From Paenibacillus xylanexedens (GTDB taxonomy: Bacteria; Bacillota; Bacilli; Paenibacillales; Paenibacillaceae): a stretch of DNA of 64,000 bases. A program made the position numbers and the translations under genes. Each line of letters opens with the position of its first letter. The stretch's first letter is position 1. This document shows, piece after piece, positions 47,051-55,511 of this stretch. The notes under the pieces were generated by a model. The model did not search any database. It was given only the letters and a program-made list of their open reading frames with translations, and was not told the DNA's origin. The stretch covers positions 6,076,001 through 6,140,000 of the forward strand of contig NZ_CP018620.1 in NCBI RefSeq assembly GCF_001908275.1, read 5' to 3'.

Positions 47051-47092
47051 ATTACCTGCTCCTTTTCCTGTATTTCTCCATGATTAAAATTT

Positions 47093-48064
47093 TTACAATG
47101 ATACATCGGTTTCATAATGTTCCAACCACTCGACAAGTTGCCTGCGTATCTCTTTACGAAACTCACGAGGTTCAAGTACCTCTGCCTCGGGCCCAAATTG
47201 ATACAACCATTTCAAAAATTCTCTGCTGCTATTCAGTGTCACTTCAAATAACAATCCCCCATCCGACATATTCGTCATTCGCGGGCGAACAAACATTTCT
47301 TCTTCTTTTATGTAGGGGGCCACTTTCTCAGAGAATCTTACCTTGAAATGGATATTTTCGTCGCCACGGTCAATAGACCATGTGTTCTTCATGTACTGCG
47401 TTATGTTGAAATCACCCTTGTCGAAACCGGCATTTGTTCGTGTCACATCCAAAAAACGGCTGATCCGAAACAATCGAACTTTTTGCAGCAAATGGCAGTA
47501 TCCGATCAAATAAAAACGTTGATCACGTGGAATGAGATAATAGGGATCGATATCCCGGACTGTGATCTCATTTCTTGTCAGCGTATGATATTGAGTACGA
47601 ATGGTTTGCTGGCTTAGAATAGCTTCGATAATGGGAATCAGCAAATTAGGGTCTTTTCCTTCCTCACGATAAGCTGGCGTGCCCATCCGAATAATTCCCG
47701 CAATATTCTCTACAATGTCACTGTTTCTTGATTTTAATTTGGTATGAGCCGACATAACCTTGTCAAACGCTGAATCAAACTCAGCAGGTAACTTGGAGGT
47801 ATCAACTACGGACGGGAGCAAGGAGAAAACCATTGCTTCCTGTTCAGTAAAATCTAATGGATACATCGCAAACTCACCAATAAATCGGTAACCTTTGCCG
47901 TATCCTTCATTCATAATCGGGGCGACCCTATCCAAAATCCGGAGATCACGATAAATCGTGCGTACAGTCGTACCGCATTTCAGCGCCAATTCCTTGGCCG
48001 AAATTCCAGGATTTGCTTGTATAGCCTGAAGTATACGCAGCAGACGAATTAATTTCTCTGTCAT
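47093..48064 (-). CDS. YafY-type HTH-WYL transcriptional regulator
   Basis: The 323-residue regulator has an N-terminal winged helix (LLRILQAIQANPGISAKELA, KCGTTVRTIYRDLRILDRVA). A WYL domain is at about 150-215, with DPYYLIPRDQRFYLIGYCHL and FRISRFLDVTRTN. A C-terminal extension follows. It is the second regulator of this type in the window and differs clearly from the one at 28974. An inverted repeat TTTAGT-ACAGA-ACTAAA lies about 47-63 bases upstream of its start and could be an autoregulatory operator. Confidence 0.83.
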   Translation of the reverse strand: MTEKLIRLLRILQAIQANPGISAKELALKCGTTVRTIYRDLRILDRVAPIMNEGYGKGYRFIGEFAMYPLDFTEQEAMVFSLLPSVVDTSKLPAEFDSAFDKVMSAHTKLKSRNSDIVENIAGIIRMGTPAYREEGKDPNLLIPIIEAILSQQTIRTQYHTLTRNEITVRDIDPYYLIPRDQRFYLIGYCHLLQKVRLFRISRFLDVTRTNAGFDKGDFNITQYMKNTWSIDRGDENIHFKVRFSEKVAPYIKEEEMFVRPRMTNMSDGGLLFEVTLNSSREFLKWLYQFGPEAEVLEPREFRKEIRRQLVEWLEHYETDVSL

Positions 48065-48110
48065 GTAGTTTCTCCCCTTCGATATTTTATCGGCAAGGAA
48101 AACTAGTTCC

Positions 48111-48127
48111 TTTAGTACAGAACTAAA
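48111..48127. promoter_or_regulatory. Inverted repeat upstream of the WYL regulator
   Basis: TTTAGT-ACAGA-ACTAAA is a perfect 6-5-6 repeat, with further GAACTA/TTTAGT fragments around it. It is an operator candidate from symmetry and position only. Confidence 0.3.
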
Positions 48128-48291
48128 TCTTTAGTCCCAATATTATTTTCGCAATTTCACCATTTTTGTATAGTCCAATTGCACTCTTACCCCCTTTTAA
48201 TATACATTCTCTTACTCGCTTGCGTAAAACATTAACCCAAAAGACCTTAAACCTAAGCCTGAAAGCCTATACAATTTTCTAAAAATAATAC

Positions 48292-48329
48292 AAAAAAAGC
48301 CCTGATCTCCACAAAGAGACAAGGCTTTT
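48292..48329 (-). terminator. Terminator of the 48337-48858 gene
   Basis: AAGCCTTG-TCTC / GAGA-TCAGGGCTT stem and seven T on the minus strand, directly after the stop. Confidence 0.8.
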
Positions 48330-48336
48330 CTCGGAA

Positions 48337-48858
48337 TTACTGGTTATGCAACTGTAATAATTGATTCATCACATTTGCCATATGCTCACAGAGTTCAGCA
48401 ATGTCCCCCATCTGGTCTTCATTCACACTGCGGTCAAAATAAACGTGAGCCGTGACGTTATACATGATTGGCTGTTCATCAAAGATATACTTGATGCTCT
48501 GGCACATCCTCTGCTCAGGCCAGCTCTTCTGTAATATCGAACGAATGGCTGGGCACTGCTTCTCAGGCTCCTTCACAACCATACTAAACCGTAGTTCCAA
48601 GCGGCAACCCGGATTCGCACCAGGCGTCTCCAGGATCTCCGCTGCAAGCTCCTCAAGGGAACTGCTTAATACAACTTCTCCTGTTACTTCCGGACGATCC
48701 CTGAGACAGAATTGTAATGTAAACTCTCTGGACATCACTGCCATCTCCAGCCGATCTTTACGCCCCGTAATCTGAATACGTTCGTCCAGGTTATCCATAT
48801 CATAGAGATAATTCTCAAACCCGACTTTCAGATTGTCATACACCGTTGGATCAAACAT
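48337..48858 (-). CDS. Conserved hypothetical protein, 173 residues
   Basis: I do not recognise a named family. The protein is soluble and acidic, with strands (DERIQITGRKDRLEMAVMSR, CRLELRFSMVVKEPEKQCPA) followed by a helical C-terminus (MGDIAELCEHMANVMNQLLQ). No signal peptide, membrane helix or catalytic motif is visible. It forms a single-gene unit: a terminator follows, and upstream lies the ctc terminator. The start is ATG at 48858 with AGAAAGTAGG upstream. A role cannot be stated. Confidence 0.65.
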   Translation of the reverse strand: MFDPTVYDNLKVGFENYLYDMDNLDERIQITGRKDRLEMAVMSREFTLQFCLRDRPEVTGEVVLSSSLEELAAEILETPGANPGCRLELRFSMVVKEPEKQCPAIRSILQKSWPEQRMCQSIKYIFDEQPIMYNVTAHVYFDRSVNEDQMGDIAELCEHMANVMNQLLQLHNQ

Positions 48859-48950
48859 TGAATTAAACCTACTTTCTAACCCTTTAACATGTATTGTAGT
48901 ACATTCTCATTTTTCATGCGACTAGCACACTCTCTTGTCCTGGAAATATA

Positions 48951-48978
48951 AAAAGCCCAGTCACTAGGACTGGGCTTT
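48951..48978 (-). terminator. rplY/ctc terminator
   Basis: AAAGCCCAGTC-CTAGT-GACTGGGCTTTTTA on the minus strand, after the L25 gene. Confidence 0.88.
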
Positions 48979-49016
48979 GGTTAAGCATGAGATCTGGCAA
49001 GATCCCGTAGCTTGGC

Positions 49017-49646
49017 TTATTCTTCTGTAGCTTTTTCTTCAGCTGTCGGCTCAGCTTCCTCAGCAGAGGCCGTTGGCTCTTCCTCAGCCGCTTGTGGCGG
49101 CATGACGGAAGCGATGATGGATTCAGGTGATGTTATGAGTGTCAAACCTTTATCCAGTTTGATATCCGCAGCAGTCAAGCGATCGCCAATATCCAATCCA
49201 CTAACATCAACTTCAATGGACGTTGGCAGATCCGCAGGCAATCCTTCTACTTCCAGCTGTGTCTCCTGTGTCTGGAATACACCGCCAGCTTTCGAGCCGG
49301 CCGCTGTACCCTGGAAGTCGATCGATACACTTACACTGATCGGCTTGTTCTTGGAAATTTGCAAAAAGTCTACATGCAGCAAACGTCCGTTACGCTCTTG
49401 CTGATCCTTGATCAGCACCGGAACCGTTTTACCGCCCTCAACATTCAGGTTGAACATTTCGGAGCGGCCTGTGCGTGCCACTTTCAGCATTTCTTTTTCA
49501 TCTACATGTATTGAAGCACCTTCAAGTCCCGGGCCGTAAACGACTGCGGGAACTCGTCCGCCTTGTCTTAACAGGCGCAGTGCTGCACCTTTCTTTTCCG
49601 TTCTTGGCGTTGCTGTAAGTTGAGCCATTTTTCCGTTGGATTTCAT
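49017..49646 (-). CDS. rplY: 50S ribosomal protein L25 / general stress protein Ctc
   Basis: The long form of L25 (209 residues, TL5/CTC type) binds 5S rRNA in the large ribosomal subunit. The N-terminal L25 domain has TPRTEKKGAALRLLRQGGRV and PAVVYGPGLEGASIHVDEKE. The C-terminal beta domain (about 95-185) has FQISKNKPISVSVSIDFQGT-like strands and DVSGLDIGDRL. The acidic tail EEEPTASAEEAEPTAEEKAT is usual for the long form. In Bacillus the gene is stress-induced; a sigma-B-like element is seen about 120 bases upstream. GAAGGAGG precedes the ATG. Confidence 0.93.
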   Translation of the reverse strand: MKSNGKMAQLTATPRTEKKGAALRLLRQGGRVPAVVYGPGLEGASIHVDEKEMLKVARTGRSEMFNLNVEGGKTVPVLIKDQQERNGRLLHVDFLQISKNKPISVSVSIDFQGTAAGSKAGGVFQTQETQLEVEGLPADLPTSIEVDVSGLDIGDRLTAADIKLDKGLTLITSPESIIASVMPPQAAEEEPTASAEEAEPTAEEKATEE

Positions 49647-49764
49647 GATTGAACATCCTCCTTCAAGGGATCACTACATTATATTTGTTGGAAAGCACTA
49701 AGGCTTATCTCATAGACCATAATGGTCTTTTTTCCTTTGGCCGAATCGTGGGCTATATCTATAT

Positions 49765-49791
49765 TTACCCCAATGATAGAGGATCTCAAAC
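49765..49791 (-). promoter_or_regulatory. Sigma-B-like promoter of rplY/ctc
   Basis: The minus strand has GTTTGA, 15 bases, GGGTAA. Both boxes fit sigma-B but the spacer is one base long. A small AGACCAT/ATGGTCT hairpin lies between it and the gene. Confidence 0.3.
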
Positions 49792-49926
49792 ACGAAACAG
49801 GACAATTAATTATTTTTTGGCAAGTTATGTGGCTTCTAATCAGACCAAAAAAGCAGTAGGAATCTCTTCCAACTGCTGGTTTAACAAGGTTTTGACGAAC
49901 TACATTCGACGTTATACATAAAGAAA

Positions 49927-52827
49927 CTATGCGCTATTACGATCCTCTGTTTTTTCACTTTCACGAATGATCTGCATCTCGTCTGATCCGCTACGGACAA
50001 TAATGTGTACATCCCCGTCTTCAGGTACAATGTCCACGTAACGGTCTCCGCACGTATCTTTAGCTTCCCATTCGTTCAATCGAATGATCAATCCCAGGTG
50101 ATGCAGACCCGGAGCAACGCGGAAGCGGGCTTCGGCGGCATTACCGACTTGTTCCAGCCGTACGGCTCCGTCCTCCATACCTGTGCCCCATACCCAGACA
50201 TCCCAACCTTCATAATGCTGGTCTTCCCGTTCGTATCGAAGCGTGACGGTTCGCGAAATCTGTTTATGAATCGTTACGCCAAACGTTGCCCGGATTCCTC
50301 CAGCTTCAGCAATAATATGGGTTACTCCTGGTGTCATCGCACGTACGATCCCTGCTGCACTCACCGCTGCAAGTTCTGGATGAGAAGAGCTCCAGCGTAT
50401 ATTTGAATCCTGAAGCGGCTGACCAAATTGATCCAAAACCAAGGCACGGAAGCGACTGATTCGAGTCATGTACATGACAGGTTCGCCCACAATTTCAATT
50501 CGTTCAGCATGACGATAATCCACTTGTAACATACAGCTTGCCGTTATGTCCCCACAGTGGACTGTAATCGAAGCTTCCCCTCGTTCCAGTGCATGGATTG
50601 TTCCATCAGGCTGGATCTGAATAATATCCGGATCAGAAGAAGTCCAGGTAACTGGAGCTTTTTCCACAACATTGCCAATGCTGTCCCGTACGATCGCTCG
50701 CAGTTGAGTGGTCTCCTTCGGACTATATACCTGGCGAGGAAAACTAATCTCCACTGTTGATGGTTCAGCGCCTCCAGCATGCTCTGTGTCATACAGTACC
50801 ATTAAGGACCATCGTTCTACCTGAACAGTACCACGAACAGTCTCGATCACGTCTGTGCCTGCCTGATGATCATTGACTACAACATGCCAGTCCCCTTCCC
50901 CCAGATCAACATGCTGCTCATGTTCCGTTCCGTTATAGATGACCATAATCTGATTCCAGGTGTCCTGATTCGCACCATTCTGAAGTATAAAGGCAACTAC
51001 ATTGCCATCCGCACGAATAACACGAAGGTGATTTCGTACCTGTTCAGCATCAATCATACGAAAAGCGGGATGTGTTCGCCGCAAATGAATAAGACCACGA
51101 TAGTAGTCAAACACCGGTCTGAAGCGTGATTTGTTGGCCCATGTGATGGCGTTCACCGCATCCCCGCTCCGATAACTGTTATGATCACCGGCTTTGGATC
51201 TGAGCATCTCATCCCCTGAATGCAGAAACGGAATTCCCTGAGAAGTAAGCAGAATGCCGGAGGACAGTAACGAGCGACGAACCATCTCATGATTCAAAAC
51301 ATCATCTGCATCCACATACCGATAAGGATCTGCTGCTTTTACCGCGGACTCAGCACTTCCGCCACCCACGGGCTGTCCGTCCTTCCATACGGGAAATCCT
51401 AATTCCTGTCTAAGGTTCATTGTTGTCGCAATTTTATCCCACAGATTGAGATTGTCATGGGCAGTTACATAATTGACAACCTCCACAGGTGAAGATGTGA
51501 AATCATCCAATGCTCCCGCTAATCCCCTAATAAGCTCATATTCCTGCCCTCCGGCACCCGTAACAAACCCTCTGCCACTGCCATCACTATCGCCCTTGAT
51601 TGCACTGCGAAAATGATCATTAAACACTGCAAACCCCTGACCTCGCTGGGTTCCTTTTAATGTTTTACGGTCCAAAGGTGAATCTCCACCCATCCAGGGT
51701 TCCCCATAGATCAGAAACGCCGGATCGATCTGCTCCCGCAATTCACGTGTCAATTCATTCATCGTTTCCGTATCAATCAGGGCCATAAGGTCAAATCGAA
51801 ATCCGTCCACATGATATTCTTCTGCCCAATATCGGAGAGAATCCAGAATATATTTTCGCACCATTGGACGTTCTGTCGCCAATTCATTGCCTACACCAGA
51901 ACCATTACTGAGGGTGCCATCCTCCCGATAACGGTAATAATAGCCTGGTACAATCCGTTCAAAAGGACCCTCTTCCACGCTATACGTGTGATTATAGACA
52001 ACATCAAGTACAACGCGAATGCCTTGTCTGTGCAGCGATTGAACGAGTGATTTGAGCTCCCGAATTCGAACTGCAGGATCACGAGGGTCGGTAGCATACG
52101 AACCTTCGGGAACGTTATAATGCTGGGGATCATACCCCCAGTTGTATGGTGCTCTGACATTTGAACCCACTTCTGCCGTAGCAAGTTCATTCACCGTCTG
52201 ATAATCCGCCACAGGCAGAAGATGTACATGAGTGACTCCCAGTTCGGCAAGATGGTCTACGCCAATACTATTGCCTGCTCTATCCGTCAGACCGGATGCC
52301 GTGAATGCCAGATATTTTCCCTTATACGGAATATCTGCATGTGGGTCTGAGGAGAAATCACGGACATGCAACTCATATAACACGGCATCAACAGGACGCA
52401 GAAAAGCAGGTTTGACATCCAGGTCCCAATCGACCGGATTGGTGGTCTCCGGATCTATAATAGCCGTTCGTTGCCCATTAGCCGTTACCGCTCTGGCATA
52501 AGGATCAACAACTACTTCAATCCGCTGATCATCATGGATAATTCGGTACATATAATAATGTCCTGCCCAATCGCCGCTGAGATTCAGATTCCATATTCCG
52601 TCCGCATCACGTGTCAAGAAATGTTCCTGCCCATTTTCATGATCTTGTACTTTACCACTATCGTTGTAATGCCCTTCATCGTCAAAAATCAATATATAAA
52701 CCTGTTGTGCCGTAGGTGCCCACAATTTAAAAGTACTTGCTGCACGAGTATATGTTAAGCCAAGATCGTTGCCTTCGTAACAAAAAGAAGTCCATTCCGG
52801 CATCGTTCCCACCGCCTTTATATCCAT
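49927..52827 (-). CDS. Type I pullulanase with C-terminal Ig-like and CBM41-like domains
   Basis: This 966-residue debranching enzyme cuts alpha-1,6 links in pullulan and related glucans. An N-terminal CBM48-like domain (about 20-115) is followed by a GH13 barrel: YNWGYDPQHYNVPEGSY (type I signature), VVLDVVYNHTYS, DGFRFDLMALID with the nucleophile Asp, LIYGEPWMGGD with the acid Glu, and TAHDNLNLWDK. After about residue 700 come two Big_2-type Ig-like repeats (APVTWTSSDPDIIQIQPDGT; LQDSNIRWSSSHPELAAVSA) and a CBM41-like segment (DQHYEGWDVWVWGTGMEDGA, DRYVDIVPEDGDVHI). No signal peptide is seen, unusual for a protein with such domains. Confidence 0.9.
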   Translation of the reverse strand: MDIKAVGTMPEWTSFCYEGNDLGLTYTRAASTFKLWAPTAQQVYILIFDDEGHYNDSGKVQDHENGQEHFLTRDADGIWNLNLSGDWAGHYYMYRIIHDDQRIEVVVDPYARAVTANGQRTAIIDPETTNPVDWDLDVKPAFLRPVDAVLYELHVRDFSSDPHADIPYKGKYLAFTASGLTDRAGNSIGVDHLAELGVTHVHLLPVADYQTVNELATAEVGSNVRAPYNWGYDPQHYNVPEGSYATDPRDPAVRIRELKSLVQSLHRQGIRVVLDVVYNHTYSVEEGPFERIVPGYYYRYREDGTLSNGSGVGNELATERPMVRKYILDSLRYWAEEYHVDGFRFDLMALIDTETMNELTRELREQIDPAFLIYGEPWMGGDSPLDRKTLKGTQRGQGFAVFNDHFRSAIKGDSDGSGRGFVTGAGGQEYELIRGLAGALDDFTSSPVEVVNYVTAHDNLNLWDKIATTMNLRQELGFPVWKDGQPVGGGSAESAVKAADPYRYVDADDVLNHEMVRRSLLSSGILLTSQGIPFLHSGDEMLRSKAGDHNSYRSGDAVNAITWANKSRFRPVFDYYRGLIHLRRTHPAFRMIDAEQVRNHLRVIRADGNVVAFILQNGANQDTWNQIMVIYNGTEHEQHVDLGEGDWHVVVNDHQAGTDVIETVRGTVQVERWSLMVLYDTEHAGGAEPSTVEISFPRQVYSPKETTQLRAIVRDSIGNVVEKAPVTWTSSDPDIIQIQPDGTIHALERGEASITVHCGDITASCMLQVDYRHAERIEIVGEPVMYMTRISRFRALVLDQFGQPLQDSNIRWSSSHPELAAVSAAGIVRAMTPGVTHIIAEAGGIRATFGVTIHKQISRTVTLRYEREDQHYEGWDVWVWGTGMEDGAVRLEQVGNAAEARFRVAPGLHHLGLIIRLNEWEAKDTCGDRYVDIVPEDGDVHIIVRSGSDEMQIIRESEKTEDRNSA

Positions 52828-53289
52828 TGATTTCGTGTTGTCCCGATGTTACGGAGTGGGACGTTGTTTGTCAACCCGGGGTTGTCTGTACTCATCATAT
52901 CGGTCCAATTTGCGTATTCAATTAGCAATCGCTTTCAAAATATAGGATATGAAAACAAGCGCCATAGATTGACAGCATTTGTACCTGTCCCGACAAAAAA
53001 ATTTGGAATATACGAGAATAAATTACAGGATGTCATTTAGTTGAGATTAAAAATGTACTAACCGGTGCACAGCATAAAGAAGTTCGAGACATGACAATGT
53101 ACAGCCCTGCGACCAAGGCAATGGTCTCTGAAGCATCAACAAATCCCCCTTTCATACGGGAAAGGGGGATTTGTTATATCTCAATTTATTTGATTAAATT
53201 CGATTGATTGGATATCTTGAACGTTTCCTTGTTAGCGATTTACTAATGGTTTGTTGGTACCCTTCAATTCTTGGCAAGCATTGCGTTCA
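52828..53289. other. 462-bp gap between the two pullulanase genes
   Basis: No convincing gene. A short plus-strand frame ending KKFGIYENKLQDVI (to 53040) has no ribosome site and may be a remnant. The stretch 52900-53060 is AT-rich. The terminator at 53138-53175 is the only clear signal. Confidence 0.5.
53138..53175. terminator. Terminator between the pullulanase genes
   Basis: AACAAATCCCCCTTTC pairs exactly with GAAAGGGGGATTTGTT around a six-base loop. It lies 115 bases after the second pullulanase stop. Confidence 0.75.
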
Positions 53290-55338
53290 TTAGGAATTCG
53301 AATACATCACCGTTAGGGATATCGCATTCACATGTACCTTTCCGTCCTGTATGGTGCGTATCGTATCAACGCTTGCTTGTCCTTTTTCTACAATCACATT
53401 CCATGTCCCTGTGGGAACAGCGATGTCACGGTTTTCTTTTGCCGCGTTATAGATGACAACAATACGTTCCCATGAATCGCTGGCTGCTGTACCGTTCAGT
53501 TCATACGCTAACAGCCCATTACCTTTTTCGATTAGACGAACATGCTTCTCGATCTCTTCCCGTGTACGAAGCCGAAAGGCTGGATGTTCTCGCCGAAGAC
53601 GGATCAGCCCACGATAATAATCAAACACCGGCTTGAACAGCTTCTTCTGCTCCCAATGTACGGCATTGACCACGTCTCCACTCTGGTGGCTGTTGGCGTC
53701 CCCATATTTGCTGCGAAGCAGCTCATCACCAGCCGCGATCAGGGGAACACCCTGGGAGGTTAGAACGATACCATTGGCAAGCAGACTACGCCTAACGGTC
53801 TCATTCTCCAGAATGTGTTCCGGATCAATCTGTAGGTAAGGCTTAGCCTTCTCTACGGCCTCCTCCACACTCTGGCATCCACGAATACTTCCATCCTCGT
53901 CATAGGTGAGGAAATTCAAGGTATCGTGGAGTCCTTGTGTACGTGCGACTTTGTCCCACAGGTTGAGATTATCATGCACTGTTACATAGTTAATCGTCTC
54001 GGATGGACCATCCGTAAAATCTTGAATGGCTCCCCGGACGCCAGTCCACAATTCGTCTTCTTTTCCGTCCGCACCCGTCGCAAATCCCGTACCCATGCCA
54101 TCACTGTCTCCCTTGATCACTCCGCGGAAATTATCGTTAAACACAGCAAAACCCGCTCCGCGCTGCGTTCCTTTTAGGGTCATATCATCCCCAAGCGGCG
54201 AATCCAGCGCGCCCCATGGTTCACCATATAACAATATGGAAGGTGACACATCTGTGTGCAATTCCGCTGCAAGCTGTTTCATCGTAGTTGTGTCGATCAG
54301 GCCCATAAGATCAAATCGAAAACCATCAACATGGTACTCCTCTGCCCAGTAACGGACCGAGTCGATGATAAACTTGCGAACCATGGCGCGTTCAGTAGCC
54401 ACCTCATTGCCTGTACCTGAGCCATTGCTATAGGTTCCATCAGCGTTTTGACGATAGTAGTACCCTGGTACAAGTTTTTCAAAAGAGCTGCCTGCCGTAT
54501 CAAACGTATGATTATATACCACATCCATAATGACACCTATTCCCTTGTTATGAAGGGCAAGCACCATTGATTTGAACTCACGAATCCGTGTCTCCGGATC
54601 ATCTGCACGTGATGCATAGGAACCTTCCGGGACATTGTAATGAAGTGGATCATATCCCCAGTTATAGTTGGAGGCATCAGACGTATCACCATCCACCCTG
54701 GATTCATCCACCGTCGCAAAATCAAATACAGGCAGCAGATGAACATGGGTAATCCCGAGTTCAACCAAATGATCGAGCCCCAGTGTGTTGCCCTCCGAAT
54801 CACGCAGACCCGTCTCGGTGAAAGCCATGTATTTACCTTTATTCGTTATACCCGATGATGGGTGAATGGAAAAATCACGTACATGCAGTTCGTACAGGAC
54901 TGCATCTACAGGACTGGTCAATTGCGGGCGAATATCCTCACTCCATCCATTCGGATGTGTCTGCTCCAGTCTCACAATTACAGCCATTTCTCCATTCATG
55001 GTCACTGCTCGTGCGTAGGGATCTACAGCATGGGTTGAATGTCCGTCTTCGAAAGTAGGCTTGTACATGTAACGGTAGCTGTTTAAATCACCCTCCAGTT
55101 CCAGAACCCAGATGCCCTGATCTTTCTTTTGCATAGGTAACGCCTGTTGTTTCCGTTGATTGGGCTCTTCCTCCGGGCTCCCCCCTGTCAAAGGTGGGTA
55201 CAGAAGTAGTTCCATCTGAACAGCTAACGGTGACCAGACTTTGAAGTGACAGGCTTGTGCTTCTAATGTGACGCCTAAATCTCTTCCTTTGTATGTATCT
55301 TCTGAAATCAATAGTTCCTGCTTATCCTCTTCAATCAT
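53290..55338 (-). CDS. Type I pullulanase, core form
   Basis: The 682-residue debranching enzyme lacks a signal peptide and probably works on glycogen or imported branched dextrins in the cytoplasm. An N-terminal CBM48-like domain (CHFKVWSPLAVQMELLLYPP) precedes the GH13 barrel with YNWGYDPLHYNVPEGSYA, GVIMDVVYNHTFD, DGFRFDLMGLID (nucleophile), ILLYGEPWGALDSP (acid) and YVTVHDNLNLWDKVA. Length and order match AmyX-type pullulanases. It is the closest relative in the window of the larger enzyme at 49927 and lies just upstream of it on the same strand, so tandem duplication followed by domain gain is likely. Confidence 0.93.
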   Translation of the reverse strand: MIEEDKQELLISEDTYKGRDLGVTLEAQACHFKVWSPLAVQMELLLYPPLTGGSPEEEPNQRKQQALPMQKKDQGIWVLELEGDLNSYRYMYKPTFEDGHSTHAVDPYARAVTMNGEMAVIVRLEQTHPNGWSEDIRPQLTSPVDAVLYELHVRDFSIHPSSGITNKGKYMAFTETGLRDSEGNTLGLDHLVELGITHVHLLPVFDFATVDESRVDGDTSDASNYNWGYDPLHYNVPEGSYASRADDPETRIREFKSMVLALHNKGIGVIMDVVYNHTFDTAGSSFEKLVPGYYYRQNADGTYSNGSGTGNEVATERAMVRKFIIDSVRYWAEEYHVDGFRFDLMGLIDTTTMKQLAAELHTDVSPSILLYGEPWGALDSPLGDDMTLKGTQRGAGFAVFNDNFRGVIKGDSDGMGTGFATGADGKEDELWTGVRGAIQDFTDGPSETINYVTVHDNLNLWDKVARTQGLHDTLNFLTYDEDGSIRGCQSVEEAVEKAKPYLQIDPEHILENETVRRSLLANGIVLTSQGVPLIAAGDELLRSKYGDANSHQSGDVVNAVHWEQKKLFKPVFDYYRGLIRLRREHPAFRLRTREEIEKHVRLIEKGNGLLAYELNGTAASDSWERIVVIYNAAKENRDIAVPTGTWNVIVEKGQASVDTIRTIQDGKVHVNAISLTVMYSNS

Positions 55339-55442
55339 GTGTGTTGTTCCCCTCTCGTTGAGAAAATTGATGAATATGGATGGTACGAGTGCTCCTTACC
55401 CTTTATACCCGTTCTGCTGCCCGACCATAATCCAAATTACAC

Positions 55443-55491
55443 AAAAAAGAAGACAAACGTCATGTAGATTCACATGACGCCTGCCTTCTTT
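55443..55491 (-). terminator. Terminator of the giant surface-protein gene
   Basis: On the minus strand a stem of about 18 bp (AAGAAGGCAGGCGTCATGT with ACATGACGTTTGTCTTCTT) is followed by six T, 20 bases after the stop. Confidence 0.85.
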
Positions 55492-55511
55492 ATGGGTAAA
55501 ACGATACCCCT

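Noticed and set aside
49649..49921. 90-codon plus-strand frame between rplY and the pullulanase gene
   Set aside because: No ribosome site; it lies over the rplY promoter region and has low-complexity composition.
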